Positions 1 through 9,561 of a stretch of DNA of 64,000 nucleotides are shown here, piece after piece (position 1 is the stretch's first letter; every line of letters starts with the position of its first letter). The position numbers were made by a program, and so were the translations under genes. The stretch comes from Molossus alvarezi (Eukaryota; Chordata; Mammalia; Chiroptera; Molossidae): positions 20,879,501 to 20,943,500 of the forward strand of contig CM073886.1 of assembly GCA_037176705.1 (NCBI GenBank), given 5' to 3'. The notes beneath the pieces were generated by a model. It saw nothing but the letters and a program-made list of their open reading frames with translations, had not been told where the DNA came from and did not search any database.

Positions 1-355
1 CCTTTCCGAGATGATGGTCCAGGAGCACTTTCTAAGGAGGGGCCACAGGAAGTAAGAGTCAGACGGCCCTAGTGTCGCCGACCACCAACCCTGCTACTTG
101 TCGGGAAGGCCTCCCCTCTCAGTGCCTCAGCCTTTGGATTCTGGGACATGGAGGTGCTGACGACAGGCCCTGGGGTCGCTCTCAGACGGCACGAAGCCAC
201 AAACCGAGAGCCTGAGCTTTGGCTGTCACTGCCATGAGTACACTGACCAGGCAGGAAGCCCGGTGTTTCCAGGACTTCTCGGATGCCTCCTTCAGATTCT
301 GACATTGCGCCACAGACTGAGAGGTCCGACTCACCTTGATTCAGAATGTCCAAGA
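1..355. other. Unassigned unique-looking sequence
   Basis: I recognise no repeat family and no convincing exon here. The GC content is moderate and a minus-strand frame is open through 69-353, but it has no family resemblance I know. Confidence 0.4.
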
Positions 356-381
356 TGATAATAATAATAATAATAATAATT
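356..381. repeat. (AAT)n microsatellite
   Basis: There are about eight AAT units, directly readable. Confidence 0.95.
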
Positions 382-829
382 TGTTCAGATATTTAATACT
401 CATCTGTCAGCTCCACAAAGCAGGAAGAGCTTCTTCTGCCCCCACCACCTCCCCTGGGCCTGCACACATTGGGGCTCAAACCCAATCTGGTGAACGAATG
501 AATGACTCTAAAGACAAGATGTGAGAAAATGCCTTATGTTGTGTTTTTTACCTTAGGAGCCACTTAGAACAGAACAAGAGTAGGCAGGGCCTGGAGTGGG
601 GCGGGAGTGGGTGGGGGGTGGGAGAGGTGCACATCTCTCCCACCTTCTCTGTCTCCCTACCTCAGCATACAGGGGTTCAGTGAATGTACCTTGGATGAGT
701 GAGTAGACGTCCTGCCTGGTTCCCGCTGTCCTTGGAGGGCAGGAGCCTGTCCCATTTCACTTTCAAGATAGAAGCACACTCATGTGTCCCACGCATGAGC
801 ATTTACTCATGTCTTGTCTTCAGATTCTT
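382..829. other. Intergenic sequence without recognised feature
   Basis: This is a mixed-composition stretch with a G-rich patch near 595-625. I see no gene or known repeat. Confidence 0.4.
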
Positions 830-1020
830 TTTTTACGCATTCGAAGATATGCTTATTGATTTTAGAGAGAAGGGAGAGACAGAGAAAGAGAAACATGAAT
901 GGGTTATGCGCCCCAATCGAGACCAAACCCATAACCTAGTATGTGCCCTGACTGGGAATCGAATCCACGACCTTTTCGTGTCCAGGCAATGCTCAGCCAA
1001 CTGAGACACACAGGCCAGGA
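830..1020 (-). mobile_element. Ves-S SINE, minus strand
   Basis: This is the reverse complement of the tRNA-like head (CTGGCCTG...CTGGGCAAT) and the AGAGAG middle. A perfect 17-bp target duplication, CTTGTCTTCAGATTCTT, flanks it at 813-829 and 1021-1037. Confidence 0.93.
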
Positions 1021-1695
1021 CTTGTCTTCAGATTCTTCCATGCATTCAGCAGGTGCCTGAGGGACCAGCTGAGACTTTGACGGGCTGAGATGTCCGAGTA
1101 AAAACCACGCAGCACCCACTTAATCCCAATGTGGGCAGGAGGGGAGCTGATTCAGATCCAGCACTCAGCTTCCTCTGGGCACATCTGCCATCAGAGGGAT
1201 GCCAGGCAGCAGCTTCCGGGGAAAGGAAACAGATGGCATGCCCCGACCCCCTAACCTTAGGCCGAGATGCTCATGACATCCCAAATATGGACTGTACTCT
1301 TCTTTTCCCTGCTGAGGTTCTCCACAAAGAAAGAGCAGTTTTCAAATTTACCTTGGGTCAGACTAGGCTGGGTCTTGGATGTCTAGTTTCCACCAGCCCT
1401 CCTCTCAGACACCCCCCCACCCCACCCTGGCCCACAAGTGACTCTGATAGAGTTGTTTTTTGAATCACTCTTTGGGAAACCCTAAGAATACAAAATGTTA
1501 TTTTTATTTCAAATGGGGAGAGCTAAACTAGGTGTGAATTTCTCTCTCTTTATCCACATTCAGATGGAATCAGCTGGGTCTAGAGAATGTCTGAGCTCTT
1601 CATTTCCCATCCCTCCTCTTGAGATAAGAGTAAAAGCCAGAGCAAACATCTCTTCGGGAGCTACTGGGCAAATTTGCATGGCATGACATCCACAT
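1021..1695. other. Intergenic sequence without recognised feature
   Basis: No known repeat or coding exon is recognised. Short open frames exist but have no recognisable product. Confidence 0.4.
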
Positions 1696-1836
1696 TTGCA
1701 TTTTTACTCTCACAACACATCCAGGAGACAGTACTACAATTATCATCTTTATTTTTCAGAGGAGGAAACAAATAACCTGTCCAAAGTCACCCATCTAGTG
1801 AAAGGCAGAGCTGGTATTTAAACTCAAGGCTGTCTG
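1696..1836 (-). mobile_element. MIR SINE relic, part 1 of 2
   Basis: It carries the antisense MIR core (TTATTTTTCAGAGGAGGAAA, then AAAGTCACCCATCTAGTGAAAGGCAGAGCTGG). The element is interrupted by a SINE trimer and resumes at 2604. Confidence 0.85.
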
Positions 1837-2065
1837 CCCAGCTGGTGTGGCTCAGTGGCTGAGTATCGACCCCTGCACCAAGAGGTCATCGGTTCAATTC
1901 TCAGTAAGGGCACATGCCCAGGTTGTGGGCCAGATCTCCAGTGGGGGACATGCAGGAGTCGGCCAATCGATGTTCTCTGTCATCAATGTTTCTATCTCTC
2001 TGTCCTTCCCCTTCCTCTTTCTTTAAAATCAATAAAGAAAATAAAATTTAAAAATAAACAAACTT
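1837..2065 (+). mobile_element. Ves-S SINE, first of a SINE trimer
   Basis: It has a tRNA-like head from CCCAGCTGGTGTGGCTCAG and the terminal AAAATCAATAAAGAAAAT. The 17-bp duplication AAACTCAAGGCTGTCTG flanks the whole trimer at 1820-1836 and 2587-2603. Confidence 0.92.
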
Positions 2066-2343
2066 GCCCTGGCCAGTTTGGCTCAGCGGTTAGAGCGTCG
2101 GCCTGCGGTCCAGAGGAACCTGGGTTCAGTTCCCACTAAGGGCGCGTACCTCGGTTGCAGTTTGTCCCCGGCCCTGGATGTGTCGTGCGGGTGGGCAACC
2201 ATTTGATATGTCCCTTTCATGTCGATGTTTCTCTCTCCCTCTCTCTCTCTCTCTCCCTTCCACTCTATCTGAACAAAAAAATGGAAAAGTGTCCTCAGGT
2301 GAGGATAATAAATAAATAAGTAAACAAACAAACAAACAAACTT
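2066..2343 (+). mobile_element. Ves-L SINE, second of a SINE trimer
   Basis: It starts GCCCTGGCCAGTTTGGCTCAG and ends in TCCTCAGGTGAGGATAATAA plus a (CAAA)n tail. AAACAAACTTG precedes both this copy and the next. Confidence 0.93.
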
Positions 2344-2586
2344 GCCCTGGCCTGTTTGGCTCAGCAGTTAGAGCGTCGGCCTGCGGTCCAGAGACCCGGG
2401 TTCAGTTCCTGCTAAGGGCATGTACCTCGGTTGTAGTTTTTCCCCGGCCACGGTTGGGTTGTGTGGGTGGCAACCACTCGATATGTCCTTTTCACGTCGA
2501 TGTTTTTCTCTCTCCCTCCCACTCTATCTGAACAAAAAATGAAAAAATGTCCTCGGGTGAGGATAAAAAATAATAAATAAACAAAC
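2344..2586 (+). mobile_element. Ves-L SINE, third of a SINE trimer
   Basis: This is a complete Ves-L head-to-tail unit ending GTCCTCGGGTGAGGAT and an A-rich tail. It lies immediately before the outer target duplication. Confidence 0.93.
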
Positions 2587-2603
2587 AAACTCAAGGCTGT
2601 CTG

Positions 2604-2635
2604 AGTGCTTAATTGTCATGTCATGCTGCCTTCAT
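2604..2635 (-). mobile_element. MIR SINE relic, part 2 of 2
   Basis: It continues the MIR from 1836, with the antisense tRNA-like end (GTGCTTAATTGTCATGTCAT). Confidence 0.7.
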
Positions 2636-3340
2636 TCACCAGAGACCCTGAACAGGTGGCAGGCTCCAATATGCAAGATGGACAGCAAGTGCAGGCACCC
2701 CTGCGGAGATGTGTCCCAGGGCATAGATTTGGCGTTGAGACTTCATTTGTCTTTTCCTCCAGCCATGACAGAGACCTCTATTAACACCTCTTCAACTCCT
2801 AGGATGCTTCAACTTCTAGGTAGAGGGTGAATTGGTTAGGAATTTGACACATGGGGCTGGGATGGTCAGGACCAAAGTTTGGATCCAAAAAGCATTAGGT
2901 TTGTTATCAACGTGACGCCCCCAGAAGGGGATAGATTTTACTGCTATAAATGTTCAGACATATAGATCCGTTTGGCCTGAGTGGGAAAATCATGTGGGCA
3001 GCAGGATCCCTACCTGGTGGTCCCCTCTCTCCTCTGCAGAGGTTAGAGATGTCTCAGGGAGATCATATCTACTTTTGTCTCCTCCCATTTGTGATGGCCA
3101 CATATACTCTGTATGGCAGGGTGGCTCATGGCAGTCAACACAACCTGGTGTCTCTCTGAAACTAACAGAAATGAGATCTGGTATGTGGCTGCCCCATAGA
3201 GAGATGGAAAGTTTCGGGGTCCTTGATGATGAGATCCAGCTTTTGGATTAGCCATTACAGAAGGCCACCCTACCTCTGGGCTTTTTTCTGTGAGCTGATT
3301 TTCTTACGTTTGATATCACTTTTTGTTCCTTAGAGCCAAA
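2636..3340. other. Intergenic sequence without recognised feature
   Basis: No repeat family or exon is recognised. Short open frames on both strands have no recognisable product. Confidence 0.4.
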
Positions 3341-3470
3341 AACATCTCGCTGATGCTTATAGATATTTACCTTCATTTTCATGTGAGAAAACTGAACTCA
3401 AAGATGTTATGTAATAGACTTAACAAAGAAGTGGTAGATCTGAGTCTGTCTGACTTCTATATTAATTCCT
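3341..3470 (-). mobile_element. MIR relic (minus)
   Basis: It carries a degraded antisense MIR core, TTCATGTGAGAAAACTGAAC, then GTGGTAGATCTGAGTCTGTC. Confidence 0.7.
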
Positions 3471-3539
3471 TAATCACATCAGTATGAGGATTAATTTAAG
3501 CATCCATGCCCTATGACCCCCATTTCTGCAATGCAACTG

Positions 3540-3775
3540 GTGACACCAACAATAATAGTGATAATAATAATAATAATAATTGTTAAATGTCTACTACCTG
3601 CTAGGTACTGTTCTAAGGAACTCACCTGCATTCATTTTTGTAAATAGTTACTATTATCCCCCTTAGACAGATGAGGAAACTGAGGCACAGAGGGTTTAAG
3701 CAACTTGTCCAAGGTGACAGAGCTAACGAGGTTTTAATTGTCAATTCTCTTACTCACTATACTAAATAGAGAAAT
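3540..3775 (-). mobile_element. MIR relic (minus), near full length
   Basis: It contains the antisense 3' segment (CTACTACCTGCTAGGTACTG), the core CAGATGAGGAAACTGAGGCA and the head-proximal part. An (AAT)n run at 3557-3580 grew from its end. Confidence 0.92.
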
Positions 3776-4284
3776 GCGCTTGAGCACCCATTTTCATCAG
3801 CCAGGCTGAGAAACTCTCACCTTAGGTGGGTTCTAATCACAGGTATTTATTTCTCTATCACCTAAAAGTTTGAAAATGGGCTGTGCAGGGCTTGGATGGG
3901 GTTCATGGTCTCTGGAACCCAGGCTCCTTCTACTTTTTGCTCTGCTATGCATGACCTTCATTGCACAGTTAGGATGGGCACTCCAACAATCCCCTTTCTA
4001 GTCAAAGGACACCCGCCCCTTTTAGGACACTTCCTGTAAGGTGAACACACCACTTCAGCTTCCTTCCCATTGATGGGGACTTGGTCACATGGCCATGCCT
4101 GTTGCAAGGAAGCCTGGGAAATGCTTCATGGCCATGTGGCCAGCTACAGAGTAGGAGAGCTGTGACTTGAAAAGAAAGAAGAGATATGGAGAGGACATCC
4201 AGTCATCTCTGTTCCATCCAGTTGCGATCTGTTATTTAGTTATCCATTTCCTTTGGGCCAATCTCTCTCCTTAATTTTATTTTA
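3776..4284. other. Probable ancient repeat of unknown family plus unique sequence
   Basis: The stretch around 4080-4150 (TTGGTCACATGGCCATGCCT ... GGAAGCCTGGGAAATG) resembles a common mammalian interspersed repeat whose family I cannot name. The rest is unassigned. Confidence 0.35.
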
Positions 4285-4510
4285 TTTTTTAAAATGTTTT
4301 TATAGATTTTAGAGAAAGAGGAAGGGAGAGAGGGCAAGAGAGTGAGAAACATCTATGTGAGAGAGAAACATTAATCAGCTGCCTCCTCCTGTATGCACCC
4401 CGACCAGGGATCAAACCTGCAACCTGGGTATGTGACCTGACTGGGATTGAACTGGTGACATTTCAGTGCATGGGATGATGCTCAGCCACCTGAGCCACAC
4501 TGGCCAGGGC
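4285..4510 (-). mobile_element. Ves-S SINE, minus strand
   Basis: The antisense head ends GCCACACTGGCCAGGGC, with the AGAGAG middle and T-rich tail side at 4285. The duplication CTCTCTCCTT flanks it. Confidence 0.92.
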
Positions 4511-4640
4511 CACGCTCTCTCCTTTAAACGTAAGTTCTGAGAGGGCGAAGACTTGACAGTCTTTTTAATTCTGTGCCCCACTACCTGATACACTTCCTGG
4601 CACAAACTAGGCACATAGTAAATGTTTGTTGAATAGATCA
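4511..4640 (+). mobile_element. L2 LINE 3' end
   Basis: It is typical of the L2 3' terminus: GAGGGCGAAGACTTGACAGT, CTTCCTGGCACAAACTAGGC, ACATAGTAAATGTTTGTTGAAT. Confidence 0.85.
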
Positions 4641-4644
4641 ATGT

Positions 4645-4894
4645 TTTGTTTGTTTTTTCATCTTCACCCGAGGACATTTTTGCATTTATCCTCAGATAGA
4701 GTGGGAGGAAGAGAGAGAGGAAGAGAGAGAAACATTGATGTGAGAGAGACACATTGACTGGTTGCCACCTGCATGACTCCAACCAGGGCCGGGGACAAAC
4801 CGCAACTGAGGTATATGCCCTTAGTGGGAACTGAACCCAGGCCTCTCTGGTCCGCCGGCCGACACTCTAACCACTGAGCCAAACTGGCCAGGGC
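4645..4894 (-). mobile_element. Ves-L SINE, minus strand
   Basis: TCTTCACCCGAGGACATTTT starts the 3' side and AAACTGGCCAGGGC ends the head. The imperfect duplication TAGATCAATG(T)TTTTGTT flanks it. Confidence 0.94.
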
Positions 4895-5067
4895 TAGATC
4901 AATTTTTGTTAAAGCCAAATCATTTTTAGTAGATACATCATACAGGTAAAGAGTGGGGTTTATGGCATTTTGCGCACTACAAAGTCAGGGTACTAAAAGA
5001 AAGAGTCATCCAAATGATTGCTGGGTGGGAGGTTGGGCTGGAAGCACCTCTAACTCCCCCCCTCCTT

Positions 5068-5308
5068 TTGTTTAAATCCTCACCTGAGGATATTTTTCTA
5101 TTTATCTTCAGATACAGTGGGAGAGAGAGAAAGGGACAGAGAGAGAAACATCCACGTGAGAGAGACACATCAACCGGATGCCTCCTGCACAACCCTGACC
5201 AGGCCGGGGACTGAGTCGCAACAAAGGTACGCACCTTGACTGGAATCAAACCTGAGACTCATTGGTGCGCGGGCCGATGCTATACCACTGAGCCAAACCA
5301 GCCAGGGC
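5068..5308 (-). mobile_element. Ves-L SINE, minus strand
   Basis: It runs from TCCTCACCTGAGGATATTTT to AACCAGCCAGGGC. The short duplication TAACT(C/T)CCC flanks it. Confidence 0.93.
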
Positions 5309-5469
5309 TAACTTCCCTTTAATACTAAACCATAGTTTGCCCCCGGTGCACAGTTCCAGAAAGAACAAATCCTATCTTTGCATGGCTAGGGCCCTTCACC
5401 AATCTTACAAACCCCGTGGAACGTTCCTGGAATTATTATGACAACCCACTGAGACTCCAAGCACTACTG

Positions 5470-5560
5470 CCAAAGTCATCTCCCTAAACACCATTAAGCT
5501 CCTTTCCAAAAATCTCCCAGTGTTGTCATTTTATGTTAAAATCCGATTCTCATGACTGCC
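5470..5560 (+). mobile_element. L2 LINE fragment
   Basis: It resembles the L2 coding-to-3' region (AAGCTCCTTTCCAAAAATCT, GTTAAAATCC). Confidence 0.55.
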
Positions 5561-5604
5561 ATTTGAGGATTTCTCTTTTCTAATTAGCATCACCTCTCTT
5601 AGCA

Positions 5605-5815
5605 TACTATAGACATATGGCCATGGCCTCCCAGACACCTAGACTCAAATCCTGCCTCCTCTCTTACTAGCTCTGTGATCCCAGGCAAATTACTAAACTG
5701 CTGTGGCTTCCATTTTTTCATCTGTAAAATGGGGATAATAATACCCACTCAATGAGGATGTTAGGAGGATAAGAGGAGACAATGATTGTCCTTAGCACAA
5801 AGCAGGGTGTGTACA
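5605..5815 (+). mobile_element. MIR relic (plus)
   Basis: It has a sense MIR head with a decayed B box (GACTCAAATCCTGCCTCC) and the core TTTTTCATCTGTAAAATGGG, then ATAATAATACCC. Confidence 0.92.
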
Positions 5816-5939
5816 CTCACCACTCAGCACTCACCACTGTTGGTCCATGTTATTACTTGGGCTGTATTTATCCTTTCATCTAGCTGGGCTGGTCTAATGA
5901 CCACACCCTAAGGAGGTGTGGCCCATTCTTGCCAATATT

Positions 5940-6005
5940 AGCAACAATGAAGAAGAGGATAAAACAGCTTACATTTATTGAGGTTTGCTTTGTACCAGGC
6001 ATTCT
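5940..6005 (-). mobile_element. MIR relic, left half
   Basis: It carries an antisense MIR 3' segment (TTACATTTATTGAGGTTTGC, TACCAGGCATTCT). It is interrupted at 6006 by a hAT-like element and continues at 6711. Confidence 0.75.
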
Positions 6006-6121
6006 CAGGGCCACAGTATGACTTTCATGGGCCCTTAGTCCAAAAAAATATTATATTTTATGACCGTGTTAGTACAAAGACAATTCAAATTTTTTCCTCT
6101 GATAATAAAATTAAAATATTA

Positions 6122-6338
6122 AAAAAAAATTTTTTCTTTATTGATTTTTAGAGAGAGAGGAAGGGAGAGGGACAGAGAGAGAAACATCAATGAAAGAGAA
6201 CATCGATTGGCTGCCTCCTGCATGCCCCACACTGGGGATTGGGCCCACAACCTGAGTATGTGCCCTGACTGGGAATTGAACCCGTGACCTCTTGGTCCAT
6301 GGGTCAACGCTTAACCACTGAGAATTTGCTGGCTGGGC
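6122..6338 (-). mobile_element. Ves-S SINE, minus strand
   Basis: TTCTTTATTGATTTTTAGAG starts the 3' side. The head is antisense and ends GCTGGCTGGGC. The duplication AAAATT(A/T)AAATATT flanks it. Confidence 0.92.
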
Positions 6339-6363
6339 AAAATTTAAATATTTTCATGGGCCT

Positions 6364-6589
6364 GCCCTGGCCTGTTTGGCTCATCAGTTAGAGCATCGGC
6401 CCGTGGACCAAAGACTCGCAGGCTGGATTCCTGTCGAGGGTAAGTACCTTGGTTGCGGCTCGGTCCCTGGTCAGGTCATGCAGGAGGGAACCAATCAATG
6501 TGTCTCTCTCACATCGGTTCCTCTCTTTCTATCTCTCCCTCTCACTCTGTCTGAAAATTAAAAAATGAAAAAATATCCTTGGGTGAGGA

Positions 6590-6637
<48 letters not shown>
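6364..6637 (+). mobile_element. Ves-L SINE with (TA)n(T)n tail
   Basis: It starts GCCCTGGCCTGTTTGGCTCA. The tail has become a TA then T microsatellite (6601-6637). The duplication TTTTCAT(G/T)GGCC flanks it. Confidence 0.92.
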
Positions 6638-6640
<3 letters not shown>

Positions 6641-6710
6641 CATTGGCCCCTTAAAGTACAAAGGCACTTAGGCCCTGGGCCTGTTGTGTTTAGTGGAGAA
6701 TTTGGCCCTG

Positions 6711-6800
6711 GGATTTAACTGTCCTAAACGCAGTCACATTTAATTGTTCCAACAGTCCCATGGAGCAGGGACAGGATGAAGCACCTTTTATGTCTAGGAT
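6711..6800 (-). mobile_element. MIR relic, right half
   Basis: It resumes the MIR (ACTGTCCTAAACGCAGTCAC, ATTTAATTGTTCC) interrupted at 6005. Confidence 0.7.
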
Positions 6801-7124
6801 TCATTACTAAAAACTTGGTGTAATTTTAAATTTATATAATTTACCACCAAGCTGGACCAAAATTGGCAAATGTTTCCACTTCCCAAAGACATACGTGTAG
6901 GAGGCCCCATCAAATCATATTCAGTATCCTGAGCCTCACATTCCTCAGACCTAGTGACTTTGGAAATGTCATGATTTCTGATGCATTTCAATTTCAGGGG
7001 TAGTATTTCAATTATGTCAAACTGGGTGCACTGAGCAAGTTTTGTTAATATATGATCTATCTATCATATATTAACTTCAAACTTTATACTACTTCAAACT
7101 CAGACAATTCAAACAGTACTATAT

Positions 7125-7252
7125 TGGTATACCCACTTTAGAGTTGGGGGTTACAGAGATTACCCAAGGCGCCCTGGCCGGTTTGGCTCAGCAGAGATTA
7201 CCCAAGGCTATCTGGTTCCAGAGCTCAAGATCTTAGCCACACCATATCACCT
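7125..7252 (-). mobile_element. MIR relic (minus) with a 21-nt SINE stub inside
   Basis: It has the antisense MIR head-proximal segment (TATCTGGTTCCAGAGCTCAA, GATCTTAGCCACACC). It is broken at 7171-7191 by a SINE head fragment. Confidence 0.75.
7171..7191 (+). mobile_element. Tail-less 21-nt VES SINE 5' stub
   Basis: The insert is exactly the first 21 nt of a Ves head (starts GCCCTGGCCGG). Perfect 17-bp copies of CAGAGATTACCCAAGGC lie at 7154-7170 and 7192-7208. There is no A tail. Confidence 0.93.
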
Positions 7253-7289
7253 TTGCACCCACCCTCTTCCTACCCCAGCAAGCGCTCTT

Positions 7290-7400
7290 TAATTCTCAAC
7301 TCCTTCCTTGAGGCCTAGCTATAATATTACCTCCCCCATGCTGCCCTTTCTGATCATCCAGGCCACACAGATCTCCCTTCCTCGATTCTGCTCCTATCCC
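7290..7400 (+). mobile_element. L2 LINE fragment
   Basis: It matches the usual L2 3' region (CTCCTTCCTTGAGGCCTAGC, CCTTTCTGATCATCC). Confidence 0.6.
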
Positions 7401-7557
7401 AGTGTCAACGGATGGTCAGTTGGTCACTGACACCAAGCCAATGTGAACAGAAACCCCCAATTTGGGGTGTAGTGAAGAAGGACACTTTATTCAGTGTGAA
7501 ACAGCTAGAATGTAATGCAACATGGCTATAAAAATAACACAACTATCTCTGGCCAGG

Positions 7558-7705
7558 CAGCTCTGCTCTGTTTTGATCTTTGCTGGTCTGCACTGCTCTG
7601 CTCCTTGCTGGTCTGCTCTGCTCCTTGCTGGTCTGGTTTGCACTGTGCTGGTCTGTTCCACTCAGCTCTGGTCTGCTCTGTTCTGTGGCAGTCTGCTCCA
7701 CTTTG
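7558..7705 (-). repeat. Minisatellite within the 3' LTR
   Basis: There are imperfect about 20-bp units related to CTCTGCTCCTTGCTGGTCTG, roughly seven to eight of them. The partner LTR has only about one unit near 16275-16305. Confidence 0.85.
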
Positions 7706-7840
7706 CTCCTGGGAGACATCTTTGGTGTTTCAGCTCAGCCAGGGAAACAAAGCAGACAGTCTTTGGTAGAAAGGCAACTGTGCAATGCTTATAATGGATG
7801 ACAGAATTAAAATGGATTTGATTAAAAATAATAATAATAA

Positions 7841-8063
7841 GCCTGGCCAGTGTGACTCAGTGGTTGAGTGTAGACCCATGCACCAAGATGTCTCCAGTTT
7901 AATTCCCAATCAGGGCACATGCCCAGGTTGTGGGCCCAATCCCCAGTGGGGAACATGCAGGAGGCAGCCAATAGATGTTCTCTCTCATGGATTCCTCCCT
8001 CTCCATTCCTCTCTCTCTAAAATCAATAAAGAAAAAATGTTTTTAAAAATAATGATGATAATA
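7841..8063 (+). mobile_element. Ves-S SINE
   Basis: It starts GCCTGGCCAGTGTGACTCAG and ends AAAATCAATAAAGAAAAAATG. The (AAT)n runs on both sides look like the duplicated target. Confidence 0.92.
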
Positions 8064-8109
8064 ATAATAATGAAAATGCACTCTCAGAGACAGAGAGGAA
8101 GTGGCTTGT

Positions 8110-8300
8110 ATAGATAGAAGTCCCTACCCTGATCCCTGATTGGTCCATCCATATGCAAATGAGGACCTCAAATCCCCACAGTTTGATTGGTACAAAAGGC
8201 ACTGTCCTGATTGGTCAGAATAGAGCTGCTCGATTGGTCAGAGCTGCACAGCTCCAGTTGCAAGGGGAAAGTCTGTCTTATTGGTTGAAATAGGACTCCA
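8110..8300 (-). promoter_or_regulatory. LTR U3 promoter remnants: CCAAT boxes, octamer, TATA-like
   Basis: Five ATTGG (CCAAT on minus) copies, an ATGCAAAT octamer near 8153-8160 and a TATACAAG TATA-like site near 8108-8115 are in promoter order on the minus strand. The octamer is also kept in the other LTR. Confidence 0.7.
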
Positions 8301-8432
8301 GGAACTCCTTTATAAGGGCTGGCTCAGATGGCAGGAACAGTGCAGGCAGGGAGTTGCCTCCGAGCAGGCTTCTCCCTGAGGTGCAGTTCATGTGAGAGGC
8401 CCCTGTGTAGAAATAGCTGCTAGGCTGTTATT

Positions 8433-8735
8433 CCTTGTTTTGTTTTGTTTTTTGTTGAAAGTGATACAGATGTCCCCCTTTTTTCCCCATTGACCCCCTC
8501 CTTCCTTCCCCAGCCTAGTGTCCATGCGGATTGGTTGTGTATATATATGCATATAAGTTCTTTGGTGAACCTCTTCCCACCCCTACCATCCCCCAGCCCT
8601 CTGAGGTTTGTCAGTCCGTTCCCTACTTCCATGACTCTGGACAGCTTGTTTCTTATGTTCCACAAATAAGTGAGATCATGTGGTACTTGTCTTTCTCTGA
8701 CTGGCTTATTTCACTTATTGTTTTTGTTTTTTAAT
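8433..8735 (-). mobile_element. L1 3' UTR fragment, minus strand
   Basis: The T-rich start (GTTTTGTTTTGTTTTTTG) is the A tail. It is followed by GTTGAAAGTGATACAGATGT and the antisense L1 3' UTR phrase AAATAAGTGAGATCATGTGG. It sits exactly at the U3 edge of the 3' LTR. Confidence 0.8.
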
Positions 8736-9226
8736 TTGAGCCCAGTTAGCCACCAGGAACCCTTTTTAGGATCCTCTTTTTTCTCAGAGTTCACATTTTC
8801 TCCCTTTCAGTCAGAACCTGTTGCCAGACAGTGTTGATGACCAGTCAGGTCAGTTTGCCCCATGTTGGTGCCAGAGTGGCTTGGCTACTGCTCTGTTCCA
8901 TCTAGTCCCTGGATGGGACTCCTTCAGTAGGGCAGTAGCCAATGCAGCAACCAGAGCCCTTTGCTTACAAGAGGCCCCTCGGGCACCTGCCAGACTCAGA
9001 ATTCACAATCTCTTATAAAAGCAGCCAAAACAACTCAGGAAAGGTTAAAATAACAAAGGCACTTAGTTTGTGAGAGAAAGCATGGGTAATTGACAAAAGG
9101 CATTTGGCATCAGGAATAAAGGTTCCAACCATCATGAACTACACACATGGAGGAGATACAGTGGCTTGATGGATTATTTCTATTCTTCATGAAATCATTA
9201 CTTAAGTTTTTGGAGGAGGTTTTAAA
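8736..9226 (-). other. Provirus internal sequence between envelope and 3' LTR
   Basis: No recognisable product was found. It lies between the envelope transmembrane remnant and the 3' LTR. Confidence 0.5.
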
Positions 9227-9241
9227 CATTTGGTTATATAG

Positions 9242-9546
9242 CCCGGCTGGTGTGGCTCAGTGGTTGAGCATCAACCCATGTACCAAGAGGTCGCCGGTCT
9301 GATTCCAGGTTGTGGGCCAAATCCCCAGTAGTGTGCATGCTGGAGGTGGCCAATCGATGTTCTCTCTCATCGATGTTTATCTCTCGCTCTCTCTCTAAAA
9401 TCAATAATAAAGCCCTGGCTGGTTTGGCTCAGCGGTTGGAACATTGTCCTGCGGACCAGAGAGTCCCAGGTTCGGTTCCCACTAGGGGCACGTACCAAAA
9501 AAAATAAAAATAAAAAAAATAAAATCAATACTAAAGAAAAAAAAAC
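9242..9546 (+). mobile_element. Ves-S SINE with a Ves-t SINE in its tail
   Basis: The Ves-S part is 9242-9410. The whole insert is flanked by CATTTGGTTATATAG at 9227-9241 and 9547-9561. Confidence 0.92.
9411..9520 (+). mobile_element. Ves-t SINE (head only plus A tail)
   Basis: It runs from GCCCTGGCTGGTTTGGCTCA to GGGGCACGTACC and then A-rich sequence. AAAATCAATA(A/C)TAAAG on both sides is its target duplication. Confidence 0.9.
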
Positions 9547-9561
9547 CATTTGGTTATATAG

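Larger units (their letters stand above)
6006..6710. mobile_element. hAT-like DNA transposon relic containing two SINEs
   Basis: Inverted termini CAGGGCC (6006-6012) and GGCCCTG (6704-6710) bound the insert. The flanking 8-mers GGCATTCT and GGATTTAA are a plausible decayed 8-bp duplication. Without the SINEs the element is only about 190 bp, so it is non-autonomous. Confidence 0.5.
7403..8432 (-). repeat. 3' LTR of the provirus
   Basis: On the minus strand it ends ...GTTGACA (7403-7409) and shares with the other LTR the U3 (several CCAAT boxes, octamer ATGCAAAT), a TATA region and U5. The R region keeps AATAAA (7486-7491 read on minus). It holds a Ves-S SINE (7841-8063) and an expanded GCTGGTCTG tandem repeat (7558-7705). 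Confidence 0.87.

Noticed and set aside
330..345. Perfect splice-donor-like AAGGTGAGT on the minus strand
   Set aside because: The would-be exon upstream runs into an (AAT)n repeat and there is no matching acceptor or coding support.
2066..2140. tRNA genes suggested by A and B boxes
   Set aside because: The boxes belong to SINE heads. The cloverleaf is degenerate and each is followed by the SINE body and A tail.
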